This document shows, one piece after another, positions 21,348-34,119 of a stretch of DNA of 64,000 nucleotides. The notes beneath the pieces are model-generated. The model had not been told where the DNA came from. It worked only from the letters and a program-made list of their open reading frames with translations, and made no database searches. Position 1 is the stretch's first letter. Each line of letters starts with the position of its first letter. Source of the stretch: Didymella arachidicola (Eukaryota; Ascomycota; Dothideomycetes; Pleosporales; Didymellaceae); contig CM049994.1 in NCBI GenBank assembly GCA_016630955.3, positions 1,364,001 through 1,428,000 of the forward strand, given 5' to 3'. A program made the translations under genes and the position numbers.

Positions 21348-24300
21348 CTTACCTGTTCTTGGAATGTACGCCGCGTATCGTATCGGCGAAAGTGTTCCCC
21401 GCAAGATCCATGACAAAATATCACGTGATGAAAAAGTAAGGCTAGGAATCCCTGCTCGGAAGTAATAATCTCTTCTGGGCAGGACCGACAGCGAGAGATC
21501 GACGGTGCTTGACGGGCCGATGAGCAAGTTGTCTTCAAAACGCGTTTTTGGCACTGGCACTTCGTGGGCCCACGCACGCAACCGTGAGGTGTGTCCATGG
21601 GTCAAGTGCGGAGTAATCATCAGGTACCATGGTTGCCGGTTGACACAACCGTTTGTGTAACGTGCTCCGTCCAGCGTGCCCCTGAAAGATGACCGAAGAA
21701 TCGAACGATGTCAATTTAGTCTTCCCAAATCCTTAACTGCATACCGGCCTTGACCCAGCTGAGCAAAACCCTATGATGTCTGGCCAAGACAGCGCTAGCT
21801 ACTGGTCATTGACATAATGAAATGGTTATTGGCAATGTTTAGAAGCTAACGGGCACGGCGCCGTTCGCTATCACGGCATGTGTTATGTAGGGGACTTTCA
21901 AGGGTGTCCTGCGTGTTCTGTACGGGTGGATGAAGGGGAGGAACTTCCAAGGTTCTTGTGCCTCCGGAATGAGCTGCCGAGTAATTCATCGAATACAATT
22001 GCAGTAGTTGGACGTCGTACGCATTGGCAGCTTCGATGTCGATCATGGGAAGAAGCGAGAAAGCTAGACAGTTTGGCTACTCTCCGCCCGAAATTGCTCT
22101 CTTGGAATGTCACTCGGAGATTCTCTCGATGGATACAACGGAGCGACTCCAGCTGCCGGCAATTGCTGTGTTGAGCGTTGCCGACTACCCTTGAGTGCGG
22201 TGCAACCTGCCAGCTACGTACCAGCTGCATCTGTGCTACGATTAGAGTCCCAACAGTTCCACCTATGAACGGCTACTTGCTGCTGACTTATGAGGCTCGC
22301 TGCACAGCGTGAAAGTCTCAATTCGTGTGTTTCGGCTTGAGTCTGTCCTAGCAACGTGTTGTCCTCTGGCGACACAAGGACAGTTCAGATTCTGCAGGTC
22401 TATAGGTGGCTTAGATCGGACAGCGATGACATCGAGTGCAGTGGTATGCACTATCGCCAGGGTTTGCAACGAGGCAAGATGGTTGTAGTACACCTGACTG
22501 CACCTCGCAGCCATGCAGTCTGCCGTATCAGCAATGACTCCAAGCAGTGACCTTATGCGTCCAATGCAAGGCCAGCGGCTACAGCAGGCTGTGTTCTGAA
22601 GGACTGTGGATATATCATTGCCTGTAATCAGTCGTACCTCCCTAAAGTTTCAAGATCTGCAGGCCAACGCAGGGTGTGGAGATGGCCGACGTGTTCTCGA
22701 TACGAACATGTATTCTCATCCAAATCATGGGCGCTCTGGTGAGAGACATCGCCTCTTCACTTGGATCAATGCCAATAGCAGCGCCGAACCAGCCTGACTA
22801 AAGGGCCAGGCTGGCAGGTGTAATGAGTACAGAACATGCATTGGCACCTGACACGAAAGCCGTTATCCTCGAAACCTGGTTGTCGGGCTCTGCGTACTGT
22901 TGCACAATCCGATCTTCAGAGAAAAAGGCGTACATGCAGTGGTGGATGTGACGCCTCAGATGCCCCTGAGTCAGTAACTAGGAGGCAGATGCTCGAAAAC
23001 GTCGAGAGATGCAGACAGTGTGAATGAATAGGCCGGCGCTTAGCCGGTAGTTCTGTGAGGCTGTTGCAACCACGGACCTCAGCCGTCCATTTGTATCACC
23101 CTGTGACCTGGCCGCAATTTGACTGATCTTCATTGTTTGTCTCAGAAGTCAAGGAGAGAGGTAGGTCTACCAGGACGCTTGACAGTATCTGAATGTGTGA
23201 CTGGTAGAATTTTGTCATCGTGCGGTATTCCGTGTCTTTCAGGTTATCGACTTGGCCTCCTCGGAGCGCGAAACTGAGGTCGCGTGAACCAATCCATCGT
23301 CTCTTATGCACCTCTCTTTGACACCGAGATGGCTATAGCCAGCGCCAAGGTGCGCAGATCACGCAAGAACAGCCTTACCTGGCTTTGGCTCAACGGGTGT
23401 GCGTACGCAGCGTGACCACTGACAATCCCGTGTAACTTCCCTGGTAGATCGGCACAGGCCCACGTAGGCATTCTAGCAAGAAGGGTGGGTCATGGAATCG
23501 ACCGGGTCAGGGGCCCAGAAGGACAATATTTTAGAATAGACTCATCCGGTATGTCGCCGCCCACGAGACAAGACGGAAAGTTGGTCATCTTTTGTTGTGT
23601 TTTCGGTCCGCTCGATAGGGTGCCGTGTGGGACCCGTTGCAAGGATGTTGGCCCTCGAGGTGGGTGCAGCCGTGCGCGGACCCAGTGTCGAGCGACTTGA
23701 GAATTGCTTTCAAGTGGAACGACTGTTTCCATCTCTTGGGTTGTTTGAGCCAGAAACAATAAATTGCTGGTGGGCGCGTGGTGGCAGGAGCGTGAAGCGT
23801 GCGGTCTTATCTGGGACGGGTACCAGTTCATCCACGGTGGAGCCATACCTGCGCTCCTACTAGGCGTAGGCGGGACCAGATTTCGCGTCCGCAGCAACAC
23901 CGGTAGGTAGGCAGTAGGCAACAATTGACGGCCCTGGCGCACACGCTGCTGCGCGGACAAAGCAAAAAGCGGCAGTGCTGGCAGCATTATTGTAGGCAGC
24001 ATGCACGAGTCGCGTGGCGCCGGCCATGGAGATCGTCAGCAAAGCGCAGACTTTTGTTTTTCCCGGCGAGCACGCCGGTTGGGCGAGAGACGTGGAGCTG
24101 TGGAGGAAGTGGCCCTCGTGGCGGGCGGTGCGATACAGCGGGCGGCATCACGAATCCCGCGTCTTTGCGGCTCAGGTGCTGGCCTTGCACGGGACGGCGA
24201 AGGTGCAGCGCGCGTCTCGCACACGCACAGTGCCAGTGCCATAGTGTGCGCTGGAATGCTGGACGCCGGTGGGCTCGCCGATGCTTGGGCGCTGACTGTG

Positions 24301-25820
24301 CGGCAGATGTCGTGCTGCTGGACGTCATTCTGCACCGCCATCTGACCAGCGGCAGCAGTTCGCGCGCGGAGCCAGGGAGTGCCAGATTAGTTGCGAGTAG
24401 CCGCCGCTAGACGGGCTTGTTTAGATACACGAGGCCTTGATTGAACGATTCCCACGTGCGGCCGGCTTTGTTCTGGGCACCAGTATCCTCATTAATTGGT
24501 CCCTCCCAGAGTGCCCTTGCTGATCGCATTCGTGACTGTTGGCTTTCCACTCCGCTGCAAGCACCTCCACTTCGAATCCATCCTGCGGTCGTACACACGT
24601 CCAGACCACCGGCTGCGCGCTGCTTGTTCGTGTCTCTATCCGGCTCGTTGTGTGCCCTCCGCGCCCTTGGAACTGAGCGGCCCAGTCCATGCAAGGCACG
24701 CTGCGCTCATTGAATCATCCGTCGCCAACGACAGCTGCCGCCCCCTCATCCTTTCCAGACCTCACGTCGACCTGCATGTCTGCTGAAGCTGGCCGTCTTC
24801 TCCTTCAACTCCTACCCTCCCCATTGCCTGTGTGCGCCGCGACGAGTGCCTGACTGCCTATGCTGAGCCCGCTTCAAACGCTGACTTTGTTTTCGCCGCC
24901 CCCGATCTGTTTGGGAAGTCTAGTTTGACCGCGCTCGACGTGTGCAACCGCCAGGCGCCACCCATCAGCTGCTCCATCGGCTCCCGGAACAGGCCAAAGC
25001 TCACCAGCGACCTCTGGCGCGCCTCGCAGGACGCCTGCACGTTGCATCAGATCGCCAGTACGCCAGTCATCGCGTAAATTCAGATCCCGCCTTGAGGACG
25101 CTGTGTACCAGCGCAGCGCCAAGCCAGATTGGTTCTGCAATCGACGACCTTGCTGCAACGCAGTCCCGCCGAGGATTGCACTGCAGCCACGTCCAATTTG
25201 GCTACGAGCGTTCGTGAGAGCTCCATGATCCGTTGCGGTCGGCGCGACCATCGCTCGTTTAGCCTGGTGCTGCTACAGTCCGCCAAAAGGAGAGCGTCCG
25301 GGCATCGTCATCGCCCGTGTTGACTGCAAGTGCAAGAACCTGCGACTCTGCTGCCCAGCGGAACTGTTCGCGTGTAGTCTGCACACGACTGCGCCTGCCT
25401 CTCGTCGCAGCAGAGCATTCTCTTGGCGCTAGCCTAGCATATTCCGTTCTGCTGCTGCCCCGCCAAACGTCTACTCGACCCCAAAAGGTAGGAGCGACCC
25501 CGTGCGCCATCGACACTCGACCTTCCTGCTCTCGAACCTGCAGCTCTCCCTGGCTCTCCTCCTCCTCCACGCTGCTGCCATTCTTCGACTCCAGACCACC
25601 ACCCTCTCTTCTTACCATCCTCTCGGTCCAGTAGCCCACTGCAGCGGGAGAGTTGCCCATCTATATCGCTCCCTTCTAGGCCTCGCTCTCTTGCTCCCCA
25701 TTGGCCAGCCGCCCACCACTGGCGCTCTGCATCACCACCCATTCACGACAACCCACCCCGGATTTGCCTCCAAACCTCAGGTAGTGCAAACGGCACCGGC
25801 CCTCGTTCGTCGACATTGCT
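21348..25820. other. Longest gene-free stretch in the window
   Basis: About 4.5 kb without a supported gene. Frames reach 170 codons but lack domains, splice continuity and sensible composition. Within it, about 23880-24420 is markedly richer in G, C and CpG than its flanks. From about 25320 to 25820 the sequence is pyrimidine-rich (for example CTCTCCCTGGCTCTCCTCCTCC near 25545), typical of a long promoter/leader of the bHLH gene. A non-coding transcript cannot be excluded. Confidence 0.5.
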
Positions 25821-27536
25821 ATGGAGTCTGTCTCTCAACAACGGCCACCTGCGTCCAGCACCGGGTCTCACCCTCAGGCTCTGCCTTCCATTGCTTCTCT
25901 CACCAGCAGCCTTTCCCCATCTGAACAGAGCCCAGTCCGATTCAGACAACACTCTGAGTCTCGCGAAGCTCGCGATTCTGGTAATTGGTCCATCTCTCAG
26001 AGCAAGCGTGAGTTTTTTTACAACTTGCTCTAGGGCCGCAAAGGTCCCCTCTTTGCACTGCTAATCGATCATACAGACTCTTCCACTGTATCTAACAACA
26101 TGGGTCTCCAACTTCAGACGATCCTCAACGCTGAGGACTCGCCGACTCGCAACGTGCCTGACACGCCATCTTCTGCCAGACACCAGGCCGCGCACCCTCA
26201 ACAGGTACGCCGTTCACATTAGTGCGCAGAACACGCTGACATCCATCCTAGCACAATGCGCCATTCCCCTCCCTCAACCAAGGTTTTGGAGACAACCGCT
26301 TGAGTATTGATGCTGGCTCACATTTCGACTCTCGGCGCAGCAGTGTAGACAGTCGCATGAACGTTGGGATGGGCCATCTCCAGATCAGCCCGGCATCCCC
26401 GTACGACAGCCAGAACACATCGCGCGTCTCACTTGTCTCCAACCTCCAACAACAGCGCGGCATCACCAACCCTGACCAACGCGTCAATGGCGTTTCTCCA
26501 TTGTCACCATCTGTTCGCAACAGCGGCATTCGTGCCAACCATCCTCCACGCCGAGCGCCCGTGATCAATCCAAACCCTCGCAGCGTCTCTGGTATGCCAG
26601 ATCCTATGGCTGCTGCACCCACCAAGGGTTATGCTTGGGCTTTCCCTGCCGAATTTGAACCTGATGAAAGGCGGCAATCAAGCAGTGGTGAGTCTAGCGC
26701 AGGAAATTCCCACGTTCCGTCGCGCCAGAATAGCTTTGCCACTTCCATCAACAGTAGCATCTACACTACAGATTCACAAGTTCCTCACGGTCAGAAACGG
26801 TTGGATAATGGCACGCACACATCATTCTCTCGGTGTCGCTCTTGCTAACACTACTCAGATATCTCAACAACCCACCACCACTCTATGCAACACCGCAGCG
26901 TGACAAGTCTCCAAGGCCTCGACCACAATGCCATGGCTCAAGGCAGCGGCAATTATAGTCGGACCCCTGAGCTCCGTATCAGTCACAAGATGGCTGAGAG
27001 GAAGCGGCGCAGCGAGATGAAGAATCTTTTCGACGAACTCAACCAGATCCTCCCCAACTCCCCAGGAAGCAAGTCAAGTAAATGGGAGATTCTCACAAAG
27101 TGTAAGAGTCTCTGTCCCTCATTACACAACGTCGGTCTAACGCGAGACAGCCATCGAGTACATCAGGAACCTCGGTAGAGCGCATGAGGCTGCCCGTGCA
27201 GAGAACGCTCGACTCCGGCCTGAGGCTGATTTCTCTCGACGGGCACAAGAAGAGAACGAACTTTTGAAGAACGAATTGACTGCCATGTGGAACAGCTTGC
27301 GTCGTGTTGACCCCAGCAACCCACATGTCTACGGGCAGATGTCACAAATACTCGCACAACAACAAGGCAATACGCCGGCCCCAACCAACAATGTGTTGCC
27401 GCCACTGCAGCAACAGCAACAACAGCCCCAGTCCCAGCCTCCATCGCAACAACCTCAATGGGGTGCGCCCGCACCTACAGCGATGCAAGGCGTTGAATTC
27501 GGCGGCATGCGACCTTACGAACACCCACACCGTTGA
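25821..27536 (+). CDS. bHLH transcription factor
   Basis: Five exons: 25821-26007, 26077-26204, 26252-26789, 26859-27101 and 27151-27536 (493 aa). Introns are 69, 47, 69 and 49 nt; intron 3 uses a weaker GTCAGA donor but has a good GCTAAC branch. The first ~284 residues are Ser/Pro/Asn-rich. The bHLH domain is at about 325-378: basic region SHKMAERKRRSEMKNLF with the E-R-K-R-R block expected for E-box binding, helix 1 DELNQIL, a short loop, and helix 2 SIEYIRNLGRAHE. Intron 4 falls exactly at the start of helix 2. A leucine/glutamate-rich helix (RAQEENELLKNELTAMW) extends helix 2 as a likely dimerisation coiled coil, followed by a Gln-rich tail. It resembles fungal factors annotated as GlcD-gamma-like HLH proteins; the targets are unknown. 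Confidence 0.9.
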
Positions 27537-29579
27537 ACGCTCTGGCCACACAGACCTCAATCGCATACCGAGACTAGTCCAAGAGGGCTTCTTGTACATT
27601 ACCATCTTAACATTCACGGATCACGGGCGTTATCACATACACTTTTCCATGTTTCCAAAAGTAACAAGCTGCATGGCCTGAGAGGCCTTCTCCTTTGTTA
27701 GTTGCTACATCACAGTAGCTTAAGCTGTGTAGCTTCAGGCACCTGATCCGCGTACCGGACAGTCTACTGGCGAATCCCGCCAGAGACGATGGCTACGCTA
27801 GATGGGATACCTCCGACTGCTGCTCATTATTGTTTTCTCGCATTGCACTGTCTTCATTTAAGGATATCTTATCAGGAAGGCTAATTCACTCGAGGGATTT
27901 ACGCAAAATTCGATCTTGGACCTGCAGTAGAAGTACGTTAGGCGTATATCCTACATGATCTACGTGGCTATTTCGGGGTGGGTACCCATGGGGTCCGACA
28001 ATTGTTCATTATGGACATGACCGTTGCACTATTGTAATTCAGAAGGGCTTTTCGTTGTTGTTCCGGCTTCGGTCTCAATGTACAAGGAACGGCCTATCTG
28101 CATGGATATTATGTGTTCTGGTGATTATGCCGCTTACGACGCACGCAAAAAGCATAGTTAGCAACGAGACCAAGCTACCGTACCATCGTCCCAGTCCGTA
28201 TTTGAGACCATGCTATGTCATATCCGAATTCTTCGGCCTCTTAGAAATCCAATGCAGCTCATGGGTAACTCTTGCTTCATGCAGCCAAGCCACCGGGTCC
28301 TTGACAGGCTAACGTGTGCTTTCGACGGGTCGCTGGCGTCTAATGCATGAGAGCCGATCGCCACGATCTGCAGATCGGCAGCTGCATGTGCGGTCGGCCA
28401 CGTCTCCAGTGGCTGAGCGGACACATGGCGAACAGACTGCTGGATTGGACTCGTTGGGGCTTTGGCAGGTTCAACCGGGACGTAGTAACCGGTACTGAGT
28501 TGTAAGTCAAGGTTTATTGTGCATGCTTGATCGATGTTGACATGCTAAATTGGTGTATTGTGACGGATCGACGCCGCTTGTACCCAGTGTCTAATGTGTG
28601 ATTAGATTACACCCAAGTGCAGGTATCAGTAATCCTCTCCAGGTCGATAGGCTGACAGCCGTTCAGATCGGCCCAGCAAGGGTTCTGTACCCGCGAACCT
28701 TCCTACACGGGAACTCATACAGCATATCACAGTACACAACTTTGTCATGCAAATCTGGATGTCTCAACTGGACTCGACCTCGCCATGGATCAATCATCGG
28801 ACCACAGGTTCATTTGGTTACGAGACGCTGGTACCTAGGCGGAAGCCGAACCTATTCTGCGCCTGCTCGTGAGGGGTAGATGCGCTCGGCGCATTCCAGT
28901 GTGCATGAAAAGAGAGTATTCGACCAACCATGTCAGCGACTAACTCGACAGGAGACCTTATCACAAACGCCTGGCAGGCATATGAGGCCGAAAGCCGTGT
29001 GTTGCGTAGTGGTCGCGGGACAATGGAATATCATCCGAAGGGAATGGCAGTATTGCCTCTTCCAACTATGAATCTGAACACTTCCCACGATGACTGCGGT
29101 GGGTTCCTTCGACAGCACGTCACAGAACCCCACTAGCTCTGCGTTCAAGCCTGTCCCTGCGAAAGCTTCGCTCTTTTGATCCTGACTCTGGATGCGGTCT
29201 GCGATAGAGGCGCGCGATTATAGAACTGCAATCGACTTGTTCTTTGGTCGAGGTGGTATCAAGGTTTGTGGCAAGTCTTTGATGAGGAAAACGTGGAAGT
29301 AACCAGACCAAAATAATTGAGACATAGTGTCCATCGACGATGGCATTGCTGGATGGATGGTTGGCACACTTGGTGGTGCAGTCCAGACGTTTGATACAAT
29401 TGCATTGTTCCAACTTTGATGACATTAGGTCCCTCCTTGCTCTGCCAATGCTACACAAACACTCATGAGATAATCTGATAACATAATGCTTTCCTAAACG
29501 CTCAATACGCCCGCTAAGAAATGATGAATGCCAATCTCTTCTTTCTTGTCTCCGATCTCGAATCGAGCTACTTTCCGGC
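27537..29579. other. Gene-free interval, tail-to-tail
   Basis: About 2 kb between the bHLH stop and the stop of the cysteine-rich protein on the opposite strand. Short frames only, none with a recognisable motif. No repeat or RNA gene identified. Confidence 0.5.
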
Positions 29580-30158
29580 TCACTTCATATATTGCTCCCG
29601 TTGGAGACAGTCCAAACACCAAGAATCCCCTTCTTGCCCGACTTCTGCAGTACATTCCTTACAGACTTTCTTCCCACATCCACCGAGGCATTGTCTTGCG
29701 CAAATGTAACAAGTTCGACCGATGCAGCGATTGCAATCCATGTAGTTCTCGAGGTCTTTCTTGCGTTTCGGCGCTGAGTTGCATGCGTGGCATGCTCGTA
29801 GATCACTGACGGCGTGTGGTTGGACTTCGATGCAAGTGTAGGTGTTTGCCGGGGTTGTGCTGCCGTCCGTAACCATGAGGTGTGACGGCGATTTGACAAG
29901 GGCGACCTTTGGACCAAGGCACTTCATCTGCTTGACTGGACGATGGTCCGTTGCGTGCGCCGAGTATGTGTGGTTGCTGCTCAGATCGGAATGAGCACGA
30001 GGCTCTCGACTGTTGTGTGTTGCGTCTCCGTCAAGGCTTCTCTTCCTCTTCCCCAGACCTGCAGTGTGGTGGTGTGAATGGGCCATGACGTGCCAGTGGT
30101 GGTGACTTTGGATGCGAGTGTCAACGGGACCGAAGAGGTCCGATGTGATATAGACCAT
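29580..30158 (-). CDS. Orphan protein with a 12-cysteine zinc-binding-like C-terminus
   Basis: 192 aa from the ATG at 30158; the frame is open further upstream to 30641, but that part is not protein-like and reaches the start of the divergent gene. The N-terminal half is His/Ser-rich and basic (SHHHWHVMAHSHHH; GKRKRSLDG, a possible nuclear signal). Residues 123-184 hold twelve cysteines arranged C-x2-C-x15-C-x2-C-x4-C-x2-C-x3-C-x3-C-x4-C-x2-C-x11-C-x2-C, which could ligate up to three zinc ions, with an intervening basic helix-like segment (KRKKDLENYMD). This is not the classic C3HC4 RING pattern. I do not recognise a named family; the regular spacing and basic patch suggest a conserved fungal zinc module, possibly nuclear. 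It is divergent from the ELMO gene, 489 bp away. Confidence 0.75.
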   Translation of the reverse strand: MVYITSDLFGPVDTRIQSHHHWHVMAHSHHHTAGLGKRKRSLDGDATHNSREPRAHSDLSSNHTYSAHATDHRPVKQMKCLGPKVALVKSPSHLMVTDGSTTPANTYTCIEVQPHAVSDLRACHACNSAPKRKKDLENYMDCNRCIGRTCYICARQCLGGCGKKVCKECTAEVGQEGDSWCLDCLQREQYMK

Positions 30159-30647
30159 AGCGGCGGCCTCTCGGTGAAGCAGAAGATCGTGTAGGACCTT
30201 TGCGGAGGAAGGAGCGTGTGGCGGCGAGGCGGTGAAAGGAGCAAACGAGGGTGGTGGATGGTTCTTTGCAGGCAGAACTGCAGTATGTTCCCCAACAAAC
30301 AGACAGACGTTGAACACGGCAATGCAGGAAAAGAGTGTAATGAGAGAAACAGCGAGAACCTGAGTGAGCATGGATGTTGGAGGATCGACCTGGCAAGGCA
30401 GTAGCCAGGCACTAAACGCACTAGCATGCAGGAGAAAGCGCGGTCCCCACATCACACGCTTCACGTGCCAGCATAACGCCCAAGCTGCGCATCCGCCATA
30501 CATAGACGGCCTGGGCCCACTGCTGCAACTGGACTTGCGATTGCGCATATTGTTTTTGGAACCGACACAGAATGCTCTGGGATTTTCTACGGTAGATGTT
30601 AGACCCATCCTACGCCCTTGAACCGCCCGCGCTCCTGTCACTGAGCC
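30159..30647. other. Divergent promoter region, zinc protein / ELMO protein
   Basis: 489 bp between two start codons pointing away from each other. It must carry both promoters. No distinct operator pattern was recognised. Confidence 0.5.
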
Positions 30648-32887
30648 ATGGACAACATCAATGTTTCCGAGCTGGTCGCTCGATTAGGAGCGGAGGAGGA
30701 GTCTGTCAAGAAGATGGCCGCATTCAAGTTGCAGACTGCCATAGGTGACCCTTCCTTCGCAGACGTCTTCATTTTCGAAGGTGGTTTGCCAAAGCTTAGG
30801 CTCCTGGCTCTGCATGCTACAGGAAATACTCTGGCATACGGCCTCACATCGCTGGCGCGCCTGCTTGAGCTGGACAAGGGATGGGACCATGTCACCGATG
30901 ATCTCATAGCGAGGGTGCGTTCTATCTGGGGATACACTGGTAGAAGGGAAGAACTGACGGAGGGGTGACAGATAGTGGACCTCGTAGTTGCTCAACCACT
31001 CGTCAATGTCAACCGAGGTGCCATGTCGGTGCTGGCAGCGATTGTCGGGCACCCTCTCCATCGAACCTCTCAGCCTGGTGTCACTGGCTTCCAGCGACTC
31101 AAACCAGCCGTCGACGCCCAACCTCAATTTCTCCCATCACTAGTCGAAAAGCTTACATCCGCCGACCACGCCCTCTGCGCGAACTCGCTTCAGCTTATCA
31201 ACGCACTGATGCGCGATGCAATCGCACACGATGCCGACTTCGAAGCGCCCAAATTCATAAAGCAACTGCAAGAGCTTGGTGTAATCAAGAGCGTGTATGC
31301 TCTCATGCAGAGCTCTGCGATACAGGACCTCGCCCACCCACTGCTCGACTTCCAAACACTTACAAAGATACTTCTGCGCAACTGGCGGGAAGAGAAGGTC
31401 GACTTGGAGAAGTCGGACCATCGAAGGGCAATTCGAGGCTTGCATAGCGCAAGCACCGCCGAGAACGGTAACCCCAAGGGCAGTAAGAAACTGAAGTGGC
31501 GGCGGTTAGGCTTTGATACCGAGTCGCCAGCGTGGGAGTTTGAAGCTACGGGCTTTCTTGGCCTCATGGACTTCACTGACTACGTCTACAAGAATGAAGA
31601 TGGGTTTCAGAAGCTATTATTGGAGCAGTCAGCAGAGGCTGAGCAACAGCGCTGTCCAATTGCTAGAGCAAGTCTATCGGTGACGTCCATCCTTTATGAA
31701 CATTTTGAAGTGGAGAGAGCAGATGACCTCGACTCTCAGAGGTACACACTTCTCGAGTCTCGAGCCAACTTCGATCGCTCGTTCAGGCCGCTGCTACTAC
31801 ACTGGTCGAGGGTACACACAAGTGGCCTCAATGCATTCATCCGGCTGTGGAAGACTTCAGGCGCTCAAGTGGAGGATATCGATAAGATCGAGGAGCTTGT
31901 GCGGATTCTGATCGAACAGGTCGTTGGCCAGGCACCTCGCACAAGGGAGATCAAGGACGTCGAAGAAGAGCTAGCTGAATTTGAGATACAGCGTTTGCGG
32001 GAACTGCAAATGGAGCTACTTGAGCTTACATATGAGGATGCATGGGGCCATCACCTGCGGTGAGTATATCGACGGCCCGCAGTCCATGCCCAGACTGACC
32101 TTGCACAGACAAGTTCGCGAGGAACTGAATCACGAGGCTCTCCAATTCGTCAAAGAGCAGAGGATAAGGTGCTTACTTCAAGGCATGTGGTTCCCAAGTG
32201 GCCTAGACTATAGCTCGGCTATAGGTCCAGTCACCAGCAAGACCGTAAGCCGTGCAGTCCCCTCAGCGTGGCGTTTTGTACGACTATCACACAACCGACG
32301 ATATCTGCATTACGCCGACTTTGACGAGAAGGCTACGACGGAGCCGAGGCTGGACACCTTGCAGGAGAAGAGTGAGTGCCACCGATCAGCCCAGCGTGCT
32401 TGCTTGCGCGCGTAAACGCTATGACTGACATGCATTGACAGTCGATCTCTCCATTGTGTCTTCTGTTGTGAGCAATGTCTCGGCAGAAGCACCATCTTCA
32501 TCTTCGTCCGATAGTACTGTGAAGAGCCTGCCACACGATCGTGCGAATACCTCGACCAAGATCACGATCCATGGTTATCTGCCTGCTACAAGTCACTCGA
32601 GACAGGCATCCAGTGGTGCTGGTTCAGGTCGCAAAGAGTCGATTCTGCTACAATTGCACCCGCAGAGCCACACTCTTGCGTCAGAATGGCTTGACGGGCT
32701 TCTAATGCTGTTGAATCAACAACCTATCACAGCAGACACCAATAAGCTTGTGAACTTCATCGGCGGCTATGGACTGAAGATACGCCTGCTAAACGTGCGT
32801 TTTGAAGACGTAGGCCTGGAGGAGCCAATCTTACCCAGTCGTGAGGGGTTGGACGACGAGTATTATTACGATATAGCCGGAGCATGA
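30648..32887 (+). CDS. ELMO/CED-12 domain protein
   Basis: Four exons: 30648-30914, 30972-32059, 32109-32371 and 32442-32887 (687 aa); introns of 57, 49 and 70 nt. The N-terminal ~250 residues form armadillo-like helical repeats (GLPKLRLLALHATGN; LTSADHALCANSLQLINALM). The ELMO domain follows (about 260-400): KLKWRRLGFDTESP and FLGLMDFTDYVYKNEDGFQKLL. The C-terminal third has the features of the ELMO-type PH domain (SAWRFVRLSHNRRYLHYADF, then IDLSIVSSVV). In animals ELMO partners with DOCK proteins as a Rac exchange factor, or acts on Arf-family GTPases; in filamentous fungi a role in polarity or membrane traffic is plausible. Low-complexity Ser run (about 575-585) in the PH insert. Confidence 0.88.
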
Positions 32888-34119
32888 GGCTGAGCACAGT
32901 TGTTTCTTTTGGCAAAAGTTCTTGTCTGACATGCACCGATTGTTGACGAACGTGGGCATTGAAAGGGTTTTTCCTGGAACCGGGCTGAGGGGTACGCCCC
33001 GAAAGTTTATCTTCACCTGGCGCTACGCATAGCTTCTTTGGGGAATTTGGCGGTCAGACAAACCTGAGGCCGTCCCTGCACCTAACGGACGGTGCGAAGT
33101 TTGGATATAACGCGAACGCACTCCGAGAAGGCAGCTATCTGTTGACAGGCGCTGGCTTAGAAGAGATACTCTGCTGTGAGATAGCAAGCACAGCATAGAC
33201 CATGGATTCTTATTGACAAACATGGATCGTGCGTGTCCTTCAGCTTCTTGTCGTTCCACAGTCGCATGCCCGTAACGGAGTACAAAATGTGCGCGGTCGT
33301 GCAAGTGCTACAGTGGTGCGTCTCTGTGCGATGCCTAGCTCGCTCGTGATCCAGCAAAGCGGGTGCGAGATACGCCTGAGGCATGCCGTCCCAAACAAAC
33401 AATGACGACGCGAATCGTGAGAGCAGTCCGGAATGCTCTTCAACACAGACAGCTGCGTCCGCGACTCTCTCCGGGAGCCAGAACTCTCTGTGAGTCGGAC
33501 GGTGTGTTCCACCTGGCCAGTCGACGGACGCTTACGCTAGCTTAGGCGTTTCAGGCGGAAGAAAGTGGAGAAGAGAGGCGCGGGGGTCTGTGTGCAAGGT
33601 ACCACCACGCAGGGTCACCATAGAGCTTCTGTGCCTGTTGTGGGCTTGCTGCCCGTGCTGTCGTTCATGAGAGACGACTCATGATAGGTGTACCAGGGGT
33701 ATGCCTGGTCCGTGGATCGCAACTTCAACAGACGTGACCGGCGGTCTGATTGACTTTCGGTTCCTGGTCCACTGGAACCCTCCGGCGGGTCCAGATGAGG
33801 TTGAGGAGCACACGTCGCTGGTGCGTTAGCGTGGTGTTGGCATCCGACTTGCAGCTTCGTACATGCGGGCTGTCGCCATGTGCTGCTAATAAGCCCTCAC
33901 ATTGTTTCTGTTCCATTCCAGCTCCATTTCGCTTCTTCGTTGCTTCTTCCACCTTTTAATCCTCGCCAGTCCATCACTGTCGTCATTGGGCAGTCCCACC
34001 TGCAAGATCATCCTACGAGCCCTTGCAGCTTCAGAATTGTGAGGTCGACAGGTTACGGCCAGGGCGTGAATCCTTTGCAGGCCCCATATGTACCTTTGCG
34101 CCAAATTGTAGCCGAAATC
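32888..34119. other. Intergenic region
   Basis: About 1.2 kb on the plus strand between the ELMO gene and the next gene. It ends in a pyrimidine-rich leader (TTCTGTTCCATTCCAGCTCC and TTCGTTGCTTCTTCCACC near 33905-33950). No coding frame supported. Confidence 0.5.

Noticed and set aside
30159..30641. N-terminal extension of the 12-cysteine protein
   Set aside because: It adds 161 residues of uneven composition, runs through the divergent promoter to the start of the ELMO gene, and lacks conserved features; ATG 30158 is the simpler start.
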